From Burkholderia multivorans ATCC BAA-247 (lineage in GTDB: Bacteria; Pseudomonadota; Gammaproteobacteria; Burkholderiales; Burkholderiaceae): a stretch of 64,000 nucleotides of DNA. Positions 27,054 through 36,094 of the stretch are shown one piece after another. Made by a program: the position numbers and the translations under genes. The stretch is from positions 930,001 to 994,000 of the forward strand of contig NZ_CP009831.1 in the NCBI RefSeq assembly GCF_000959525.1, in the 5' to 3' direction. The stretch's first letter is position 1. The number at the start of each line of letters is the position of its first letter. The notes beneath the pieces are model-generated. The model was not told where the DNA came from. It saw nothing but the letters and a program-made list of their open reading frames with translations, and did not search any database.

Positions 27054-28211
27054 ATGAACCCGTTTCAATTCCGCACCGTCCCGACGCTGATCGTCGAATA
27101 CGGCGCCGCGCGCCGGCTCGGCGCGCTGCTGCGCGAGCGCTTTCCGGCGCTGGCGCGGCTGTGCGTGGTGACCGACGCGTTCCTGCACCGCAGCGGCGTG
27201 CTCGCGCCCGCGCTCGACAGTCTCGCCGCGCACGGCTGGCAGGTGACCGTGATCGACGACGTGATCGCCGATCCGCCCGAGCGCGTGGTGCTCGACGCGA
27301 CGGCGCGCGCGGTCGCGGCCGATGCGCAAATCGTGCTGGGTCTCGGCGGCGGTTCGTCGATGGACGTCGCGAAGCTGATCGCCGTGCTCGCGCCGGGGCG
27401 GCAGGCGCTCGCCGACATGTACGGCGTCGACAAGGTCGACACCGAGCGGCTGCCGCTGGTGCAGATGCCGACGACGGCCGGCACCGGCTCGGAGGTGACG
27501 GCCGTGTCGATCGTCACGGTGGGCGAGGCGCGCAAGATGGGCGTCGTGTCGCCGCATCTGTTCGCCGACGTAGCGATCCTCGACGCCGAGCTGACGCTCG
27601 GGCTGCCGCGCGCGGCGACCGCCGCGACCGGCATCGACGCGATGGTGCATGCAATCGAGGCCTACACGTCCGCGCGGCTAAAGAATCCGGTGTCCGACAT
27701 GCTGGCCGTGCAGGCGCTGACGCTGCTGTCGCGCAATCTGCTCGCCGCATGCGACGACGGCCAGGACCGGCACGCGCGCGAAGCGATGCTGGTCGGCGCG
27801 ATGTTCGCGGGGCAGGCGTTCGCGAACGCGCCGGTCGCGGCCGTGCATGCGCTCGCGTATCCGGTCGGCGGCATTTTCCACGTGCCGCACGGGCTGTCGA
27901 ACGCGCTCGTGCTGCCGCATGTGCTGCGCTTCAACGCGGAAGCGGCCGCGCCGCACTATGCGGAACTCGCGGCGATCGTCGCGCCGTCGGCGACGGGCAG
28001 CGACGAGGCGAAGACGCATGCGCTGATCGACGAGATCGACCGGCTGATCGTCGCGACCGGCATTCCGCGGACGCTGCGCGAGGTCGGCATCGGCGAAGGC
28101 GATCTGCCGCGGATGGCCGCGGACGCGATGCTGCAGACGCGCCTGCTCGTCAACAATCCGCGCGAAGTGACGGAGGCCGACGCGCTCGAGATCTATCGGC
28201 GCGCGTGGTGA
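27054..28211 (+). CDS. Iron-containing alcohol dehydrogenase
   Basis: 385 residues from ATG 27054, after GGAGG with seven-base spacing. The group III dehydrogenase features are present: GLGGGSSMDVAKLIAVL nucleotide-binding loop, PTTAGTGSEVT, and metal ligands in GIDAMVHAIEAYTS and the AVHALAYPVGGIFHVPHGLSNA histidine block. It should reduce or oxidise a small alcohol/aldehyde with NAD(P). Maleylacetate reductases share this fold and cannot be excluded. It overlaps the convergent MFS gene by 19 bp at the 3' ends. The open frame continues far upstream in GC-rich noncoding DNA. Confidence 0.88.
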   Translation: MNPFQFRTVPTLIVEYGAARRLGALLRERFPALARLCVVTDAFLHRSGVLAPALDSLAAHGWQVTVIDDVIADPPERVVLDATARAVAADAQIVLGLGGGSSMDVAKLIAVLAPGRQALADMYGVDKVDTERLPLVQMPTTAGTGSEVTAVSIVTVGEARKMGVVSPHLFADVAILDAELTLGLPRAATAATGIDAMVHAIEAYTSARLKNPVSDMLAVQALTLLSRNLLAACDDGQDRHAREAMLVGAMFAGQAFANAPVAAVHALAYPVGGIFHVPHGLSNALVLPHVLRFNAEAAAPHYAELAAIVAPSATGSDEAKTHALIDEIDRLIVATGIPRTLREVGIGEGDLPRMAADAMLQTRLLVNNPREVTEADALEIYRRAW

Positions 28212-29362
28212 GCGGATCGCGCGGCGACGCACGCGCAGCCCAGCGCGAGCGCGACCAGCGCGCAGCCGGCCCACGGTGCGAGCAGCAGCGCGCCGCGCTC
28301 GACGAGTACGCCGCCGAATGCGGAGCCGAGCGCGACGCCCGCATGCATCGCGGACACGTTGATGCCGACGCTCGCATCGGCGAGCGCGGGCGCCGCGTGG
28401 ATCAGATGGCTCTGTGCGATCGGCGAGATCGCCCAGCTGACCGCAGCCCATAGCATCATCGCGGGTACGAATGCGAGCGGCGTCGCGGCGGCGGCCGGCA
28501 GCACGGCCATCGCGACGACGAACAGCGCCGGGCAGGCGACGAGCGCGCGTCGCGCGCCGAGCCGGTCGGACAGTGCGCCGCCGGCCCACGCGCCGATCAC
28601 GCCCGCGATGCCGAACGCGACGTACAACGCTTCGAGCGCGGCGGCGCCGGGCGATAGCACCGCCTGCAGATACGGCGTCAGATAGGCGAACAGCGTGAAA
28701 TGCCCACCGATCATCGCGACCGACACGAGCTGCGCGGCGACCAGCGTCGGGCGGCCGAGCACGGCGCGATACGGCGGCGCGTGCGCGCGCGGCGCGGTGG
28801 CGCCGGCATCGACGGCCGCGATGCGCGGCAGCCGGCGGCCGAGCCAGACCGCGAGCGGCAGCGCGGGCACCGCGAGCGACGCGAACACGGCGCGCCAGCC
28901 GGCCCAGTCGGCGATCCGCATCCCGATCGGCACGCCGAGCACGAGCGACGCGCTGATTCCCATGAACACGATGCCGATCGCGCGGCCGCGCTGCGCCGGC
29001 GTCGCGAGCTCGGCCGCCAGGCGCGTCGCGACGAGGATCAGCATCGCGCAGCTCGCGGCCATCAGCATGCGCGCGGCGAATAGGCTCGCATACCCGGCGC
29101 TCGCGGCGGCGAGCAGGTTTGCGGCTGCAAATGTGGCGAGCGACGCGAGCAGGGCCGTGCGCCGTTCGATGCGCGCGACGGCGGCGGCCGCGACGAGCGC
29201 GGCGAGTGCGAATACGGCGGAGAAGATCGTCGTGAGCTGGCCGGCGGCCGCGACCGATACGTCAAGACCGGCGGAGATCGCCGGCAGGATGCCGACGCAG
29301 ATGTTTTCGGCGACGCCGGCGAGAAACACGGCGGCGGCGAGCAGGTAAACGCGAACGTCCAA
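28193..29362 (-). CDS. MFS transporter, AraJ/drug:H+ antiporter-1 type
   Basis: 389 residues starting at TTG 29362, chosen because GGAGGGG lies seven bases upstream and the first helix (VYLLAAAVFLAGVAENICVGIL) starts at once. It has about 12 spans with the DHA1-type loop 2-3 (ARIERRTALL, degenerate motif A) and PAQRGRAIGIVFMGISASLVLGVPIG, the sugar/arabinose-efflux AraJ pattern. The longer frame to 29503 includes an Arg-rich stretch that would not suit a membrane protein N-terminus. Exporter of unknown substrate. Its 3' end overlaps the dehydrogenase gene. Confidence 0.8.
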   Translation of the reverse strand: MDVRVYLLAAAVFLAGVAENICVGILPAISAGLDVSVAAAGQLTTIFSAVFALAALVAAAAVARIERRTALLASLATFAAANLLAAASAGYASLFAARMLMAASCAMLILVATRLAAELATPAQRGRAIGIVFMGISASLVLGVPIGMRIADWAGWRAVFASLAVPALPLAVWLGRRLPRIAAVDAGATAPRAHAPPYRAVLGRPTLVAAQLVSVAMIGGHFTLFAYLTPYLQAVLSPGAAALEALYVAFGIAGVIGAWAGGALSDRLGARRALVACPALFVVAMAVLPAAAATPLAFVPAMMLWAAVSWAISPIAQSHLIHAAPALADASVGINVSAMHAGVALGSAFGGVLVERGALLLAPWAGCALVALALGCACVAARSAHHARR

Positions 29363-29606
29363 CGCAGACCCCTCCAGTACGCGCGACGCGGCGGGGCCCG
29401 GCAACGGACGGCCGCGTCGGATCGAATCGACGGATGGGTTTCGACGCGAGGCTTCGGTTATCCCGGAAACGCGCACGTTAGCGCACCGCCGGCGCGCATG
29501 CAAGATCGGACCGTCCTACCCGTACGCAGACGCCGCGCGATGCGCGAGAATCGCCTCCATGGCGTCTGCACTGCGGCGTACGACGGCAATCGAACGGAGG
29601 CAACGA

Positions 29607-30188
29607 ATGACGCAACGGCACGAACCGACCCATACGCACTGCGTCGCATGGCAGATCGCGCAGACCTGGCACGCGGCCGAATGGTGCCGGCTCGTCGATG
29701 GGCGCGACGGTATCGAGTTGTCGGGGAGCGTCGCCGGTGCGATCGACGGCACGCCGTTTCGCGTCGACTACGCGATCGCATGCGATGCCGACTGGCTCAC
29801 GCGATCGGCGCGCGTGACGCGCTGGATCGGTGCGGCCGCGCGGCAGATCGAGCTGCGCTGCGACGGCGGCCGATGGACGATCGACGGCGTCGACGCGCCC
29901 GCGCTCGACGGCGCGACCGACGTCGATCTCGGCTTCAGTCCGTCGACGAACACGCTGCCGATCCGTCGCCTTGCACTGAAAGTCGGCGATGCCGCCGCGA
30001 TCCGGACCGCATGGCTGCGCTTTCCCGCGTTCGACATCGTGTGCGGCGAGCAGCGCTACACGCGGATCGCACCGAACGCGTACCGCTACGAGAGCGGCAC
30101 GTATGCGGCCGACCTCACGGTCGACGCAGCGGGCCTCGTGATCGACTACGACGAGTGGCGACGCATCGGCGCGACACGCGCGCCGTAA
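29607..30188 (+). CDS. Putative glycolipid-binding domain protein (DUF1089)
   Basis: 193 residues from ATG 29607, seven bases after GGAGG. The protein is mostly beta strand with the family pattern HAAEWCRLVDGRDGIELSGSV near the start, then DADWLTRSARV, a central DLGFSPSTNTLPIRRLAL and the C-terminal YRYESGTYAADLTVDAAGLVIDYDEWRRI. This matches the 'putative glycolipid-binding' family known from structure but not function. No signal peptide is seen, so it is cytoplasmic by prediction. It is divergent from the MFS gene and has no evident partner. Confidence 0.8.
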   Translation: MTQRHEPTHTHCVAWQIAQTWHAAEWCRLVDGRDGIELSGSVAGAIDGTPFRVDYAIACDADWLTRSARVTRWIGAAARQIELRCDGGRWTIDGVDAPALDGATDVDLGFSPSTNTLPIRRLALKVGDAAAIRTAWLRFPAFDIVCGEQRYTRIAPNAYRYESGTYAADLTVDAAGLVIDYDEWRRIGATRAP

Positions 30189-30209
30189 TGCAACGCATGC
30201 AGCGGCCGC

Positions 30210-31199
30210 TCAGCGCGCGGACGCGACGCTGATCTTGCCCGGAATCAGCTTCAGCGTGCTGAACGTGTCGGCGATGTTCTGCTGATATGCGAGCGTCGCG
30301 TCCGCGATCGGCTGCACGCCGTAGCCGGTGCGCTTGAGCGCGACTTCGAGCGTCGGCGCGTCGAGGCCGACGAGCGGCGACAGCAGCGTGGCGACGTCGG
30401 CCACATGGTCGCGTCCCCAGCGATCGACCGCGTCGATCTCGTCGAGCAGCGCGCGCAGCACCTGCGGCTGTGCGGCCGCGTACTTGCGTGCGGCAAGGTA
30501 GTACTGCGTATTGCGTACGAGCCCTTCGCCGTTCGCGATCACGCGCGCGCCGAGCTGCCGTTCGGCCGCGGCGAGATAGGGATCCCAGATCGCCCACGCG
30601 TCGACGTTGCGCTGCACGAACGCGGCGCGCGCATCGGCCGGCGTCAGATAGATCGGCTGGATGTCGGTGTAGGCGAGGCCTGCCTGCTGCAGCGCTTTCA
30701 CGAGCAGATAGTGAACGTTCGAGCCCTTGTTGAACGCGACCTTCTTGCCGCGCAGCTGCGCGACGCTGCGAATCGGCGAGTCGGGCAGCACGACGATCGC
30801 CTCGCCGTGCGGCGCAGGCGGCTCGTTGCCGATATAGACGAAATCGACGCCGGCCGCCTGCGCGAAGATCGGCGGCGTTTCGCCGACCGTGCCGACGTCG
30901 ATCGCGCCGGCGTTCAGTCCTTCGAGCAGTTGCGGGCCGGCCGGAAACTCGAGCCATTGCACGGCGACGCCCTGGCTCGCGAGCCGTTTTTCGAGCGTGC
31001 CGCGCGCCTTCAGCACGACGAAGTTGCCGTATTTCTGGAAGCCGATGCGCAACCGTGTGGTGTCCTGCGCATGCGCGGGCAGCCCCGCGAGCGGCCCGAG
31101 CGCGAGCCCGGCGACGCCGGCGGCCGCGCGTTGCAGCCAGCGGCGGCGCTGCGCGTTCGCTGCGCCTGTTTCGACGTATGCGTGCGATGTGTCGTTCAT
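30210..31199 (-). CDS. SsuA-like sulfonate ABC substrate-binding protein (solitary)
   Basis: 329 residues. A twin-arginine-like or long signal (RRRWLQRAAAGVAGLALGPLAGLPAHAQ) leads into a type II binding fold with LRIGFQKYGNFVVLKARGTLEKRL, the strand pattern of aliphatic sulfonate/taurine receptors, and VAQLRGKKVAFNKGSNVHYLLVKAL. No permease or ATPase gene is adjacent; the nearest importer lies 5 kb away at 36-39.8 kb on the same strand, so it may dock to that one. Start at 31199 is the first residue of recognisable signal sequence. Ligand not readable. Confidence 0.83.
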   Translation of the reverse strand: MNDTSHAYVETGAANAQRRRWLQRAAAGVAGLALGPLAGLPAHAQDTTRLRIGFQKYGNFVVLKARGTLEKRLASQGVAVQWLEFPAGPQLLEGLNAGAIDVGTVGETPPIFAQAAGVDFVYIGNEPPAPHGEAIVVLPDSPIRSVAQLRGKKVAFNKGSNVHYLLVKALQQAGLAYTDIQPIYLTPADARAAFVQRNVDAWAIWDPYLAAAERQLGARVIANGEGLVRNTQYYLAARKYAAAQPQVLRALLDEIDAVDRWGRDHVADVATLLSPLVGLDAPTLEVALKRTGYGVQPIADATLAYQQNIADTFSTLKLIPGKISVASAR

Positions 31200-31458
31200 G
31201 GAAGCGTCCTGCGTGCGGAAAGCGGGCCGCGCGCGAATGCGGCGCGGTCGGCGCACGGCGGGACCGGATGCGGCGATGCGCGCAACCGGCGGTCCGCGCC
31301 GGACTCAGCACGATACGTCGGCGCGCGCCGGCGGCCAACCAACGAATCCGCATATGCAAATCAGCCGCGGCGCAGTGCGAAAGCGGCTCGCGCGATGTGC
31401 GGCGGCGCAGCGCGCATCGCATCGCGGCGGCGGCATGCAGGCAGGGCGCCGTCGACGC

Positions 31459-31866
31459 TCAATCCGGGCCGGCCGCGTTGTCGACGATCGAATCGACGCG
31501 ATCGGGATAGAACGCGAGGTGCCCGCGAATCGCTTCGACGGCCGGATACGGATGTTCGTACGTCCAGACCGCATTGACCGCGCGCGCGCCGCCGGACGGG
31601 ATCGAGTAGTACGCGCAGTCGCCCTTGTACGGACAGTACGTCGCATGGTCGGTGCGTTGCAGCAGTGCCATGTCGACATCCTCGCGCGGAATGTAGAGCA
31701 CGGCCGGGTAGCTGGCCTCGCGCAGCGCCAGCGCACGCTGCGTATCGGCGACGGTGCGGCCGGCCACGGTAACGACTACGCGCGAGCGGTGCGGCGAGAC
31801 CGTGATCGGATGGTCGGGGCCCGGCGTCTTCACGGGGCGCGATTGCGGATCGGGGCTGTCAGGCAT
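31459..31866 (-). CDS. DUF427 domain protein
   Basis: 135 residues from ATG 31866, after AGGAGG. The domain is a single small beta fold with VVVTVAGRTVADTQRALALREASYPAVLYIPREDV, TYCPYKGDCAYYS and the C-terminal WTYEHPYPAVEAIRGHLAFYPDRVD, all diagnostic of DUF427. The CPYKGDCAYY pair of cysteines is conserved in the family. Function unknown; structures suggest a ligand-binding cavity. It stands alone on the minus strand. Confidence 0.88.
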   Translation of the reverse strand: MPDSPDPQSRPVKTPGPDHPITVSPHRSRVVVTVAGRTVADTQRALALREASYPAVLYIPREDVDMALLQRTDHATYCPYKGDCAYYSIPSGGARAVNAVWTYEHPYPAVEAIRGHLAFYPDRVDSIVDNAAGPD

Positions 31867-32145
31867 CGTGTGTCCTCCTGGTATGGGCGGGGCGAAGGCG
31901 GCGTATCCCGGCATGCGTGCGCCGGAGACCGGCCGGCCAACCGATACGATGCGCCGATTCCGCAGAACCTGCAGGGGCCGGATGACGCCAGGCTCGCCCC
32001 GGCGCTCGCGCGGACGTTTTCATGCAACGGCGCCGGGATGCAGCGATCGCGATAAGCAATAGCGAATCGATTGGTTCGCGATCGGCGGGACAGGCGCGAA
32101 GATCGTCCGTCTTCATTCGTATGAACGCCGTCCGTTTCGATCGCC

Positions 32146-33807
32146 ATGAATATCCGCTTGATCTCGCCCGCCGCGCGTCGCGCGCGCAACGTATCGCCGT
32201 TCGCGAGCGCGCTTCGCTGCGTCGCCGCGTCGCTGATGCTGGCCGGGGCCGCGTCGCCCGCGCTTGCCGCGCCGGCCGGCAACACGCTCGTGTTCTGCAG
32301 CGAAGGCAGCCCGGCCGGTTTCGATCCCGGCCAGCACACGACGAGCACCGATTTCGACGCGAGCACGCATACGATCTACAACGAACTCGTGCAGTTCCGG
32401 CGCGGCACGCTCGACCTCGAGCCGGGGCTGGCGACGAGCTGGGACGTGTCGGCCGACCAGCGCGTCTATACGTTCCACCTGCGGCGCGGCGTGAAATTCC
32501 AGACGACCGCATGGTTCAAGCCGACCCGCGCGTTCCAGGCCGACGACGTCGTCTTCACGTTCCGCCGGATGCTCGATCGCGACGATCCGTTCCGCAAGGC
32601 ATACCCGGTCAGCTTTCCGTACTTCAGCGACCTCGGCTTCGACCGCAATATCGAACGCATCGAAAAGGTCGACGACTACACGGTGCGCTTCGCGCTGAAA
32701 GAGCCCGACGTCGTGTTCGTGCGCAATCTCGCGATGGCCTTCGCGTCGATCCTGTCGGCCGAGTATGCGTCGCAGCTTGCCGCGCGCCATCGCGAGGCCG
32801 ACATCAACCAGTTTCCGGTCGGCACGGGCCCGTTCCTGTTGCGCGCGTATCAGAAGGACGCGGTGATCCGCTACGACGCGAATCCCGACTATTGGAAGCC
32901 CGACGACGTGAAGCTCGCGCATCTGGTGTTCTCGATCACGCCCGATCCGGCGACGCGCCTGCACAAGCTGACGAGCGGCGAGTGCCAGGTGTCGGTATTC
33001 CCGCGCCCGGCCGATCTCGACACGGTGCGGCGCAACCCGTCGCTCACGTTGTTCTCTGCAACGGGGTTCAACGTCGGCTTCGTCGCGTACAACACGCAAC
33101 ATCCGCCGCTCGATCGCGTCGACGTGCGGCGCGCGCTCGACATGGCGATCGACAAGGCTGCGATCCTGAGGACGGTCTTCAACGGCGACGCGGCGATCGC
33201 GACCAACCCGATGCCGCCGGCGCAATGGTCGTACAACCCGCGCCTGAAGGATGCGCCGCACGATCCGGCCGCCGCGAAGGCGCTGCTCGCGCGCGCGGGA
33301 TTCCCGAACGGCTTCGACCTGACGCTGTGGGCGATGCCCGTGCAGCGGCCGTACAACCCGAACGCGCAGCTGATGGCGCAACTGATCCAGCAGGACTGGG
33401 CGAAGATCGGCGTGCGCGCGAAGATCGTCAGCTACGAGTGGGGCGAATACAACCGGCGCGCGAAGCAGGACGGCCAGCACGACGCGATCCTGTACGGCTG
33501 GTCCGGCGACAACGGCGATCCCGACAACTGGCTCGGCGCGCTGCTCGGCTGCGACGCCGTGCACGGCAGCAATCTCGCGAAGTGGTGCAACGCGGATTTC
33601 GAGCGGCTCGTCGACGCGGCGCGCACGAATGCCGACGTCGCGAAGCGCACGGCGCTGTACGAGCAGGCGCAGGTCGTGTTCAAGGATCAGGTGCCGTTCA
33701 CGCCGATCGCGACGTCGATCGTGTCGCTGCCGGTGTCGAAGCGTGTGCACGGGCTCGTGTTTTCGCCGCTCGGCGGGCATCGGTTCGACGGCGTGTGGCT
33801 CGAATGA
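32146..33807 (+). CDS. Family 5 peptide-type ABC substrate-binding protein (solitary)
   Basis: 553 residues. A signal peptide ends near ALAAPAG. The mature protein starts [26 protein letters not shown] and contains the SBP_bac_5 signature [31 protein letters not shown], characteristic of DppA-like dipeptide/heme receptors. The mature FCSEGSP start with one Cys and the later CD-C pair near LLGCDAVHG resemble DppA, which has disulfides. No cognate permease or ATPase genes are nearby, so it would serve a dpp transporter encoded elsewhere. The gene has a 279-bp upstream region. It is convergent with the dioxygenase gene. Confidence 0.87.
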   Translation: [553 protein letters not shown]

Positions 33808-33843
33808 TGCGCAGTGGCGCGGTGAATCGCGGTGCTGGCGACG

Positions 33844-33865
33844 ACGGACCGGCGCGCCGGTCCGT
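33844..33865. terminator. 22-bp perfect palindrome between convergent genes
   Basis: ACGGACCGGCGCGCCGGTCC plus GT reads identically on both strands. It would fold as a 9-bp stem with a CGCG loop in either transcript, lying between the stop codons of the DppA-like and dioxygenase genes. No T tract, so a bidirectional but atypical terminator. Confidence 0.5.
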
Positions 33866-33879
33866 GCGCGCGTGACGCG

Positions 33880-34827
33880 TCAGTTGAGCGCGACCGCCGC
33901 CGCGGCCTCTACCGGCGAGCCTTCGAGTGCGACCGACGGCCGTCCGTCCGGGCCGACCGGCACGTCGCCGACGAGCGTGGTGCGGTAGAGCTGGCGATCG
34001 AAGTCGAGATCGAAGATGTCGACGGGCGCGAGATGCGCCGTTGCGCGGTTGTCCCAGAACGCGATGCTGCGCGGTTCCCACTTGAAGCGGATCGTGAATT
34101 CGGGCCGCGTCACGTGTTCCCACAGCAGTTCGAGCAGCGCGTGGCTTTCGCGCGGCGTCAGCCCGACGATCGATTTCAGGAAACTCGGGCTCACGTACAG
34201 CGCACGCTCGCCGGTTTCCGGATGGACGCGCACGAGCGGGTGCTCGGTCACGAGCGGGCGCCGCTCGACGGCTTCGTCGAAGGCGCCGGTCGCGCGCGCG
34301 CCGGCCGGCGGCGTGAAGCGGTGAATGCCGCGCAGCCCGTCGACGAAGCCGCGCAGCGGCGCGGACAGCGTCTCGTACGCGCGCACGAGATTGGTCCACT
34401 GCGTGTCGCCGCCGTACGGCGGAATCGTCACGCCGCGCAGGATCGACGCCCACGGCGGATTCACGGCCGCGGTGACGTCGGTATGCCAGCCGGTCCACGG
34501 CCGTCGCACCGGTTCGCCTTCGAAGCGCGTCGCCTTGCGGTGCTTCGCGATCGAGTAGACGGCGGGGTGTCCTTCGACATGTCCGAATACCGGATGGCCG
34601 ACCGTCGGTTCCCCGAACTGCGCGGAGAACGCGACGTGCTGCTCGTGCGTGAGGAATTGTTCGCGGAAGAAGATCACGCGCCATTTCAGCAGTGCGTCGC
34701 GGATCGCGGCGATCTGCCCGGAGGTCAGCGGCTGGGTCAGGTCGACGCCGCGAATCTCCGCGCCGATGTGGGCGGACAGCGGAATCACGTCGATCGGCTG
34801 GCCGGCGGGTTCGAGTAGGGCACTCAT
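33880..34827 (-). CDS. TauD/TfdA-family Fe(II)/2-oxoglutarate dioxygenase, first copy
   Basis: 315 residues from ATG 34827, eight bases after AGGAG. The non-haem iron facial triad is clear: His115-x-Asp117 in WTGWHTDVT and distal His265 in WDNRATAHLAP, with a downstream Arg for 2-oxoglutarate (RQLYRTTLVGD). The family oxidises taurine, other sulfonates or alkyl sulfates to release sulfite or sulfate. Its operon neighbours are a second dioxygenase and an SsuABC-like importer, so it likely frees sulfur from an imported organosulfur compound. It ends the operon, followed by the 22-bp palindrome. Confidence 0.87.
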   Translation of the reverse strand: MSALLEPAGQPIDVIPLSAHIGAEIRGVDLTQPLTSGQIAAIRDALLKWRVIFFREQFLTHEQHVAFSAQFGEPTVGHPVFGHVEGHPAVYSIAKHRKATRFEGEPVRRPWTGWHTDVTAAVNPPWASILRGVTIPPYGGDTQWTNLVRAYETLSAPLRGFVDGLRGIHRFTPPAGARATGAFDEAVERRPLVTEHPLVRVHPETGERALYVSPSFLKSIVGLTPRESHALLELLWEHVTRPEFTIRFKWEPRSIAFWDNRATAHLAPVDIFDLDFDRQLYRTTLVGDVPVGPDGRPSVALEGSPVEAAAAVALN

Positions 34828-35001
34828 GCGACGCTCCTGGCGGAAGTGAACGGAACGAACGGCCGACATCGCGACAGGCTGGCGAGCCGGTTTGGCGGAC
34901 GTGGATGCATGGTCGGGTTTCCGGTAACGCGGCACGGGCGGCCGCGCAGGCATGGACGGCGACGCATCGCCGTTCCGGCCTGCGCGACACGCATGACTGA
35001 A

Positions 35002-35946
35002 TTACTGCAGCGTGGTGCCCGGTCCTTTCAGCACGACGCTTTGCCGGCCATCGATGGCGACCGGCACGTCGCCGTGCACCGTCGCGCGACGCACGACGCG
35101 GCGCGCATCGCCGTAGTCGTTGATCGCGTAATGCTGCGTCGCGCGGTTGTCCCAGATCGCGACGTCGCCTTCCTGCCAGCTCCAGCGCACGGTGTTCTCG
35201 AGGCGCGTCACGTGTTCGTGGAAGACCTGCAGCAGATGCGCGGAATCCTGCGTCGACAGGCCCTTGATCCGCTGCACGAAGTGGCCGAGCACGAGCGTGC
35301 GCTCGCCCGTTTCGGGATGCACGCGCACGACCGGGTGCTCGGTCTCGTAGACGGTCGAGGTGAACACTTCGCGGTAGCGCTTCAGTTGCGTTTCGTCGGC
35401 GTGCACGTGCGTCGACGCGTAGTCGTACGCGTTCGTATGGATAGCCCACAGCGTATCGGCGAGCGTGCGCAGCGTGTCGGGCAGATGCGCATACGCGGCC
35501 GCCGTGTTGGCCCAGACCGTGTCGCCGCCGACGGGCGGGATCACGACGGCACGCAGGATCGAGATCTTCGGATACGCGTCGACGAAGGTCACGTCGGTGT
35601 GCCACGAGTTGGCGCGCGCGCCGTGCGCGGAGTCGAGTTCGAGCAGATGTGCGCTGCCGTCGACGGACGGCACGGTCGGATGCGCGACGGTGTCGCCGAA
35701 GCGGCGCGCGAACGCTTCCTGCGCGGCATCGTCGAGATGATGCTGGCCGCGGAAGAACAGCACCTTGTGGCGCAGCAGCGCGGCCTGGATCGCGTCGAAC
35801 GTCGCATCGTCGAGCGTGGCCGACAGCCGCACGCCGGAGATTTCGGCGCCGATCCTGCCGGCGACCTGACGAAGCTGGAGCGGGGCAGCGGCCGTGCGCG
35901 GCGCGGCGTGCGATGACGGGTGAGCGGCGTGCTGGACTTCGGACAT
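35002..35946 (-). CDS. TauD/TfdA-family Fe(II)/2-oxoglutarate dioxygenase, second copy
   Basis: 314 residues from ATG 35946, after AGGAGA. Facial triad: His116-x-Asp118 in NSWHTDVT, and His272 in WDNRATQHYAI, with the RRATVHGDVPV Arg. It is clearly a paralogue of the next gene (same WDNRAT and VHPETGER blocks) but differs in the mid-section around YDYASTHVHADE, which lines the substrate pocket in TauD/AtsK enzymes. Different substrates, for example a sulfonate versus an alkyl sulfate ester, are plausible. It resembles AtsK-type alkylsulfatases more than strict TauD. Same operon as the importer. Confidence 0.87.
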   Translation of the reverse strand: MSEVQHAAHPSSHAAPRTAAAPLQLRQVAGRIGAEISGVRLSATLDDATFDAIQAALLRHKVLFFRGQHHLDDAAQEAFARRFGDTVAHPTVPSVDGSAHLLELDSAHGARANSWHTDVTFVDAYPKISILRAVVIPPVGGDTVWANTAAAYAHLPDTLRTLADTLWAIHTNAYDYASTHVHADETQLKRYREVFTSTVYETEHPVVRVHPETGERTLVLGHFVQRIKGLSTQDSAHLLQVFHEHVTRLENTVRWSWQEGDVAIWDNRATQHYAINDYGDARRVVRRATVHGDVPVAIDGRQSVVLKGPGTTLQ

Positions 35947-36094
35947 CGGGAGTCTCCTGAGGTGAGGACGTTCGGGTTTCCATTCAAGCAGGGACCGCGC
36001 GGAACCGGAACCGATCAATCGTCACAACCTTAGCGTGCGGATGCGAACGATCGATATGCGCGGGCGTGCGATGCGACGACGCGTGCGCGGGTGC

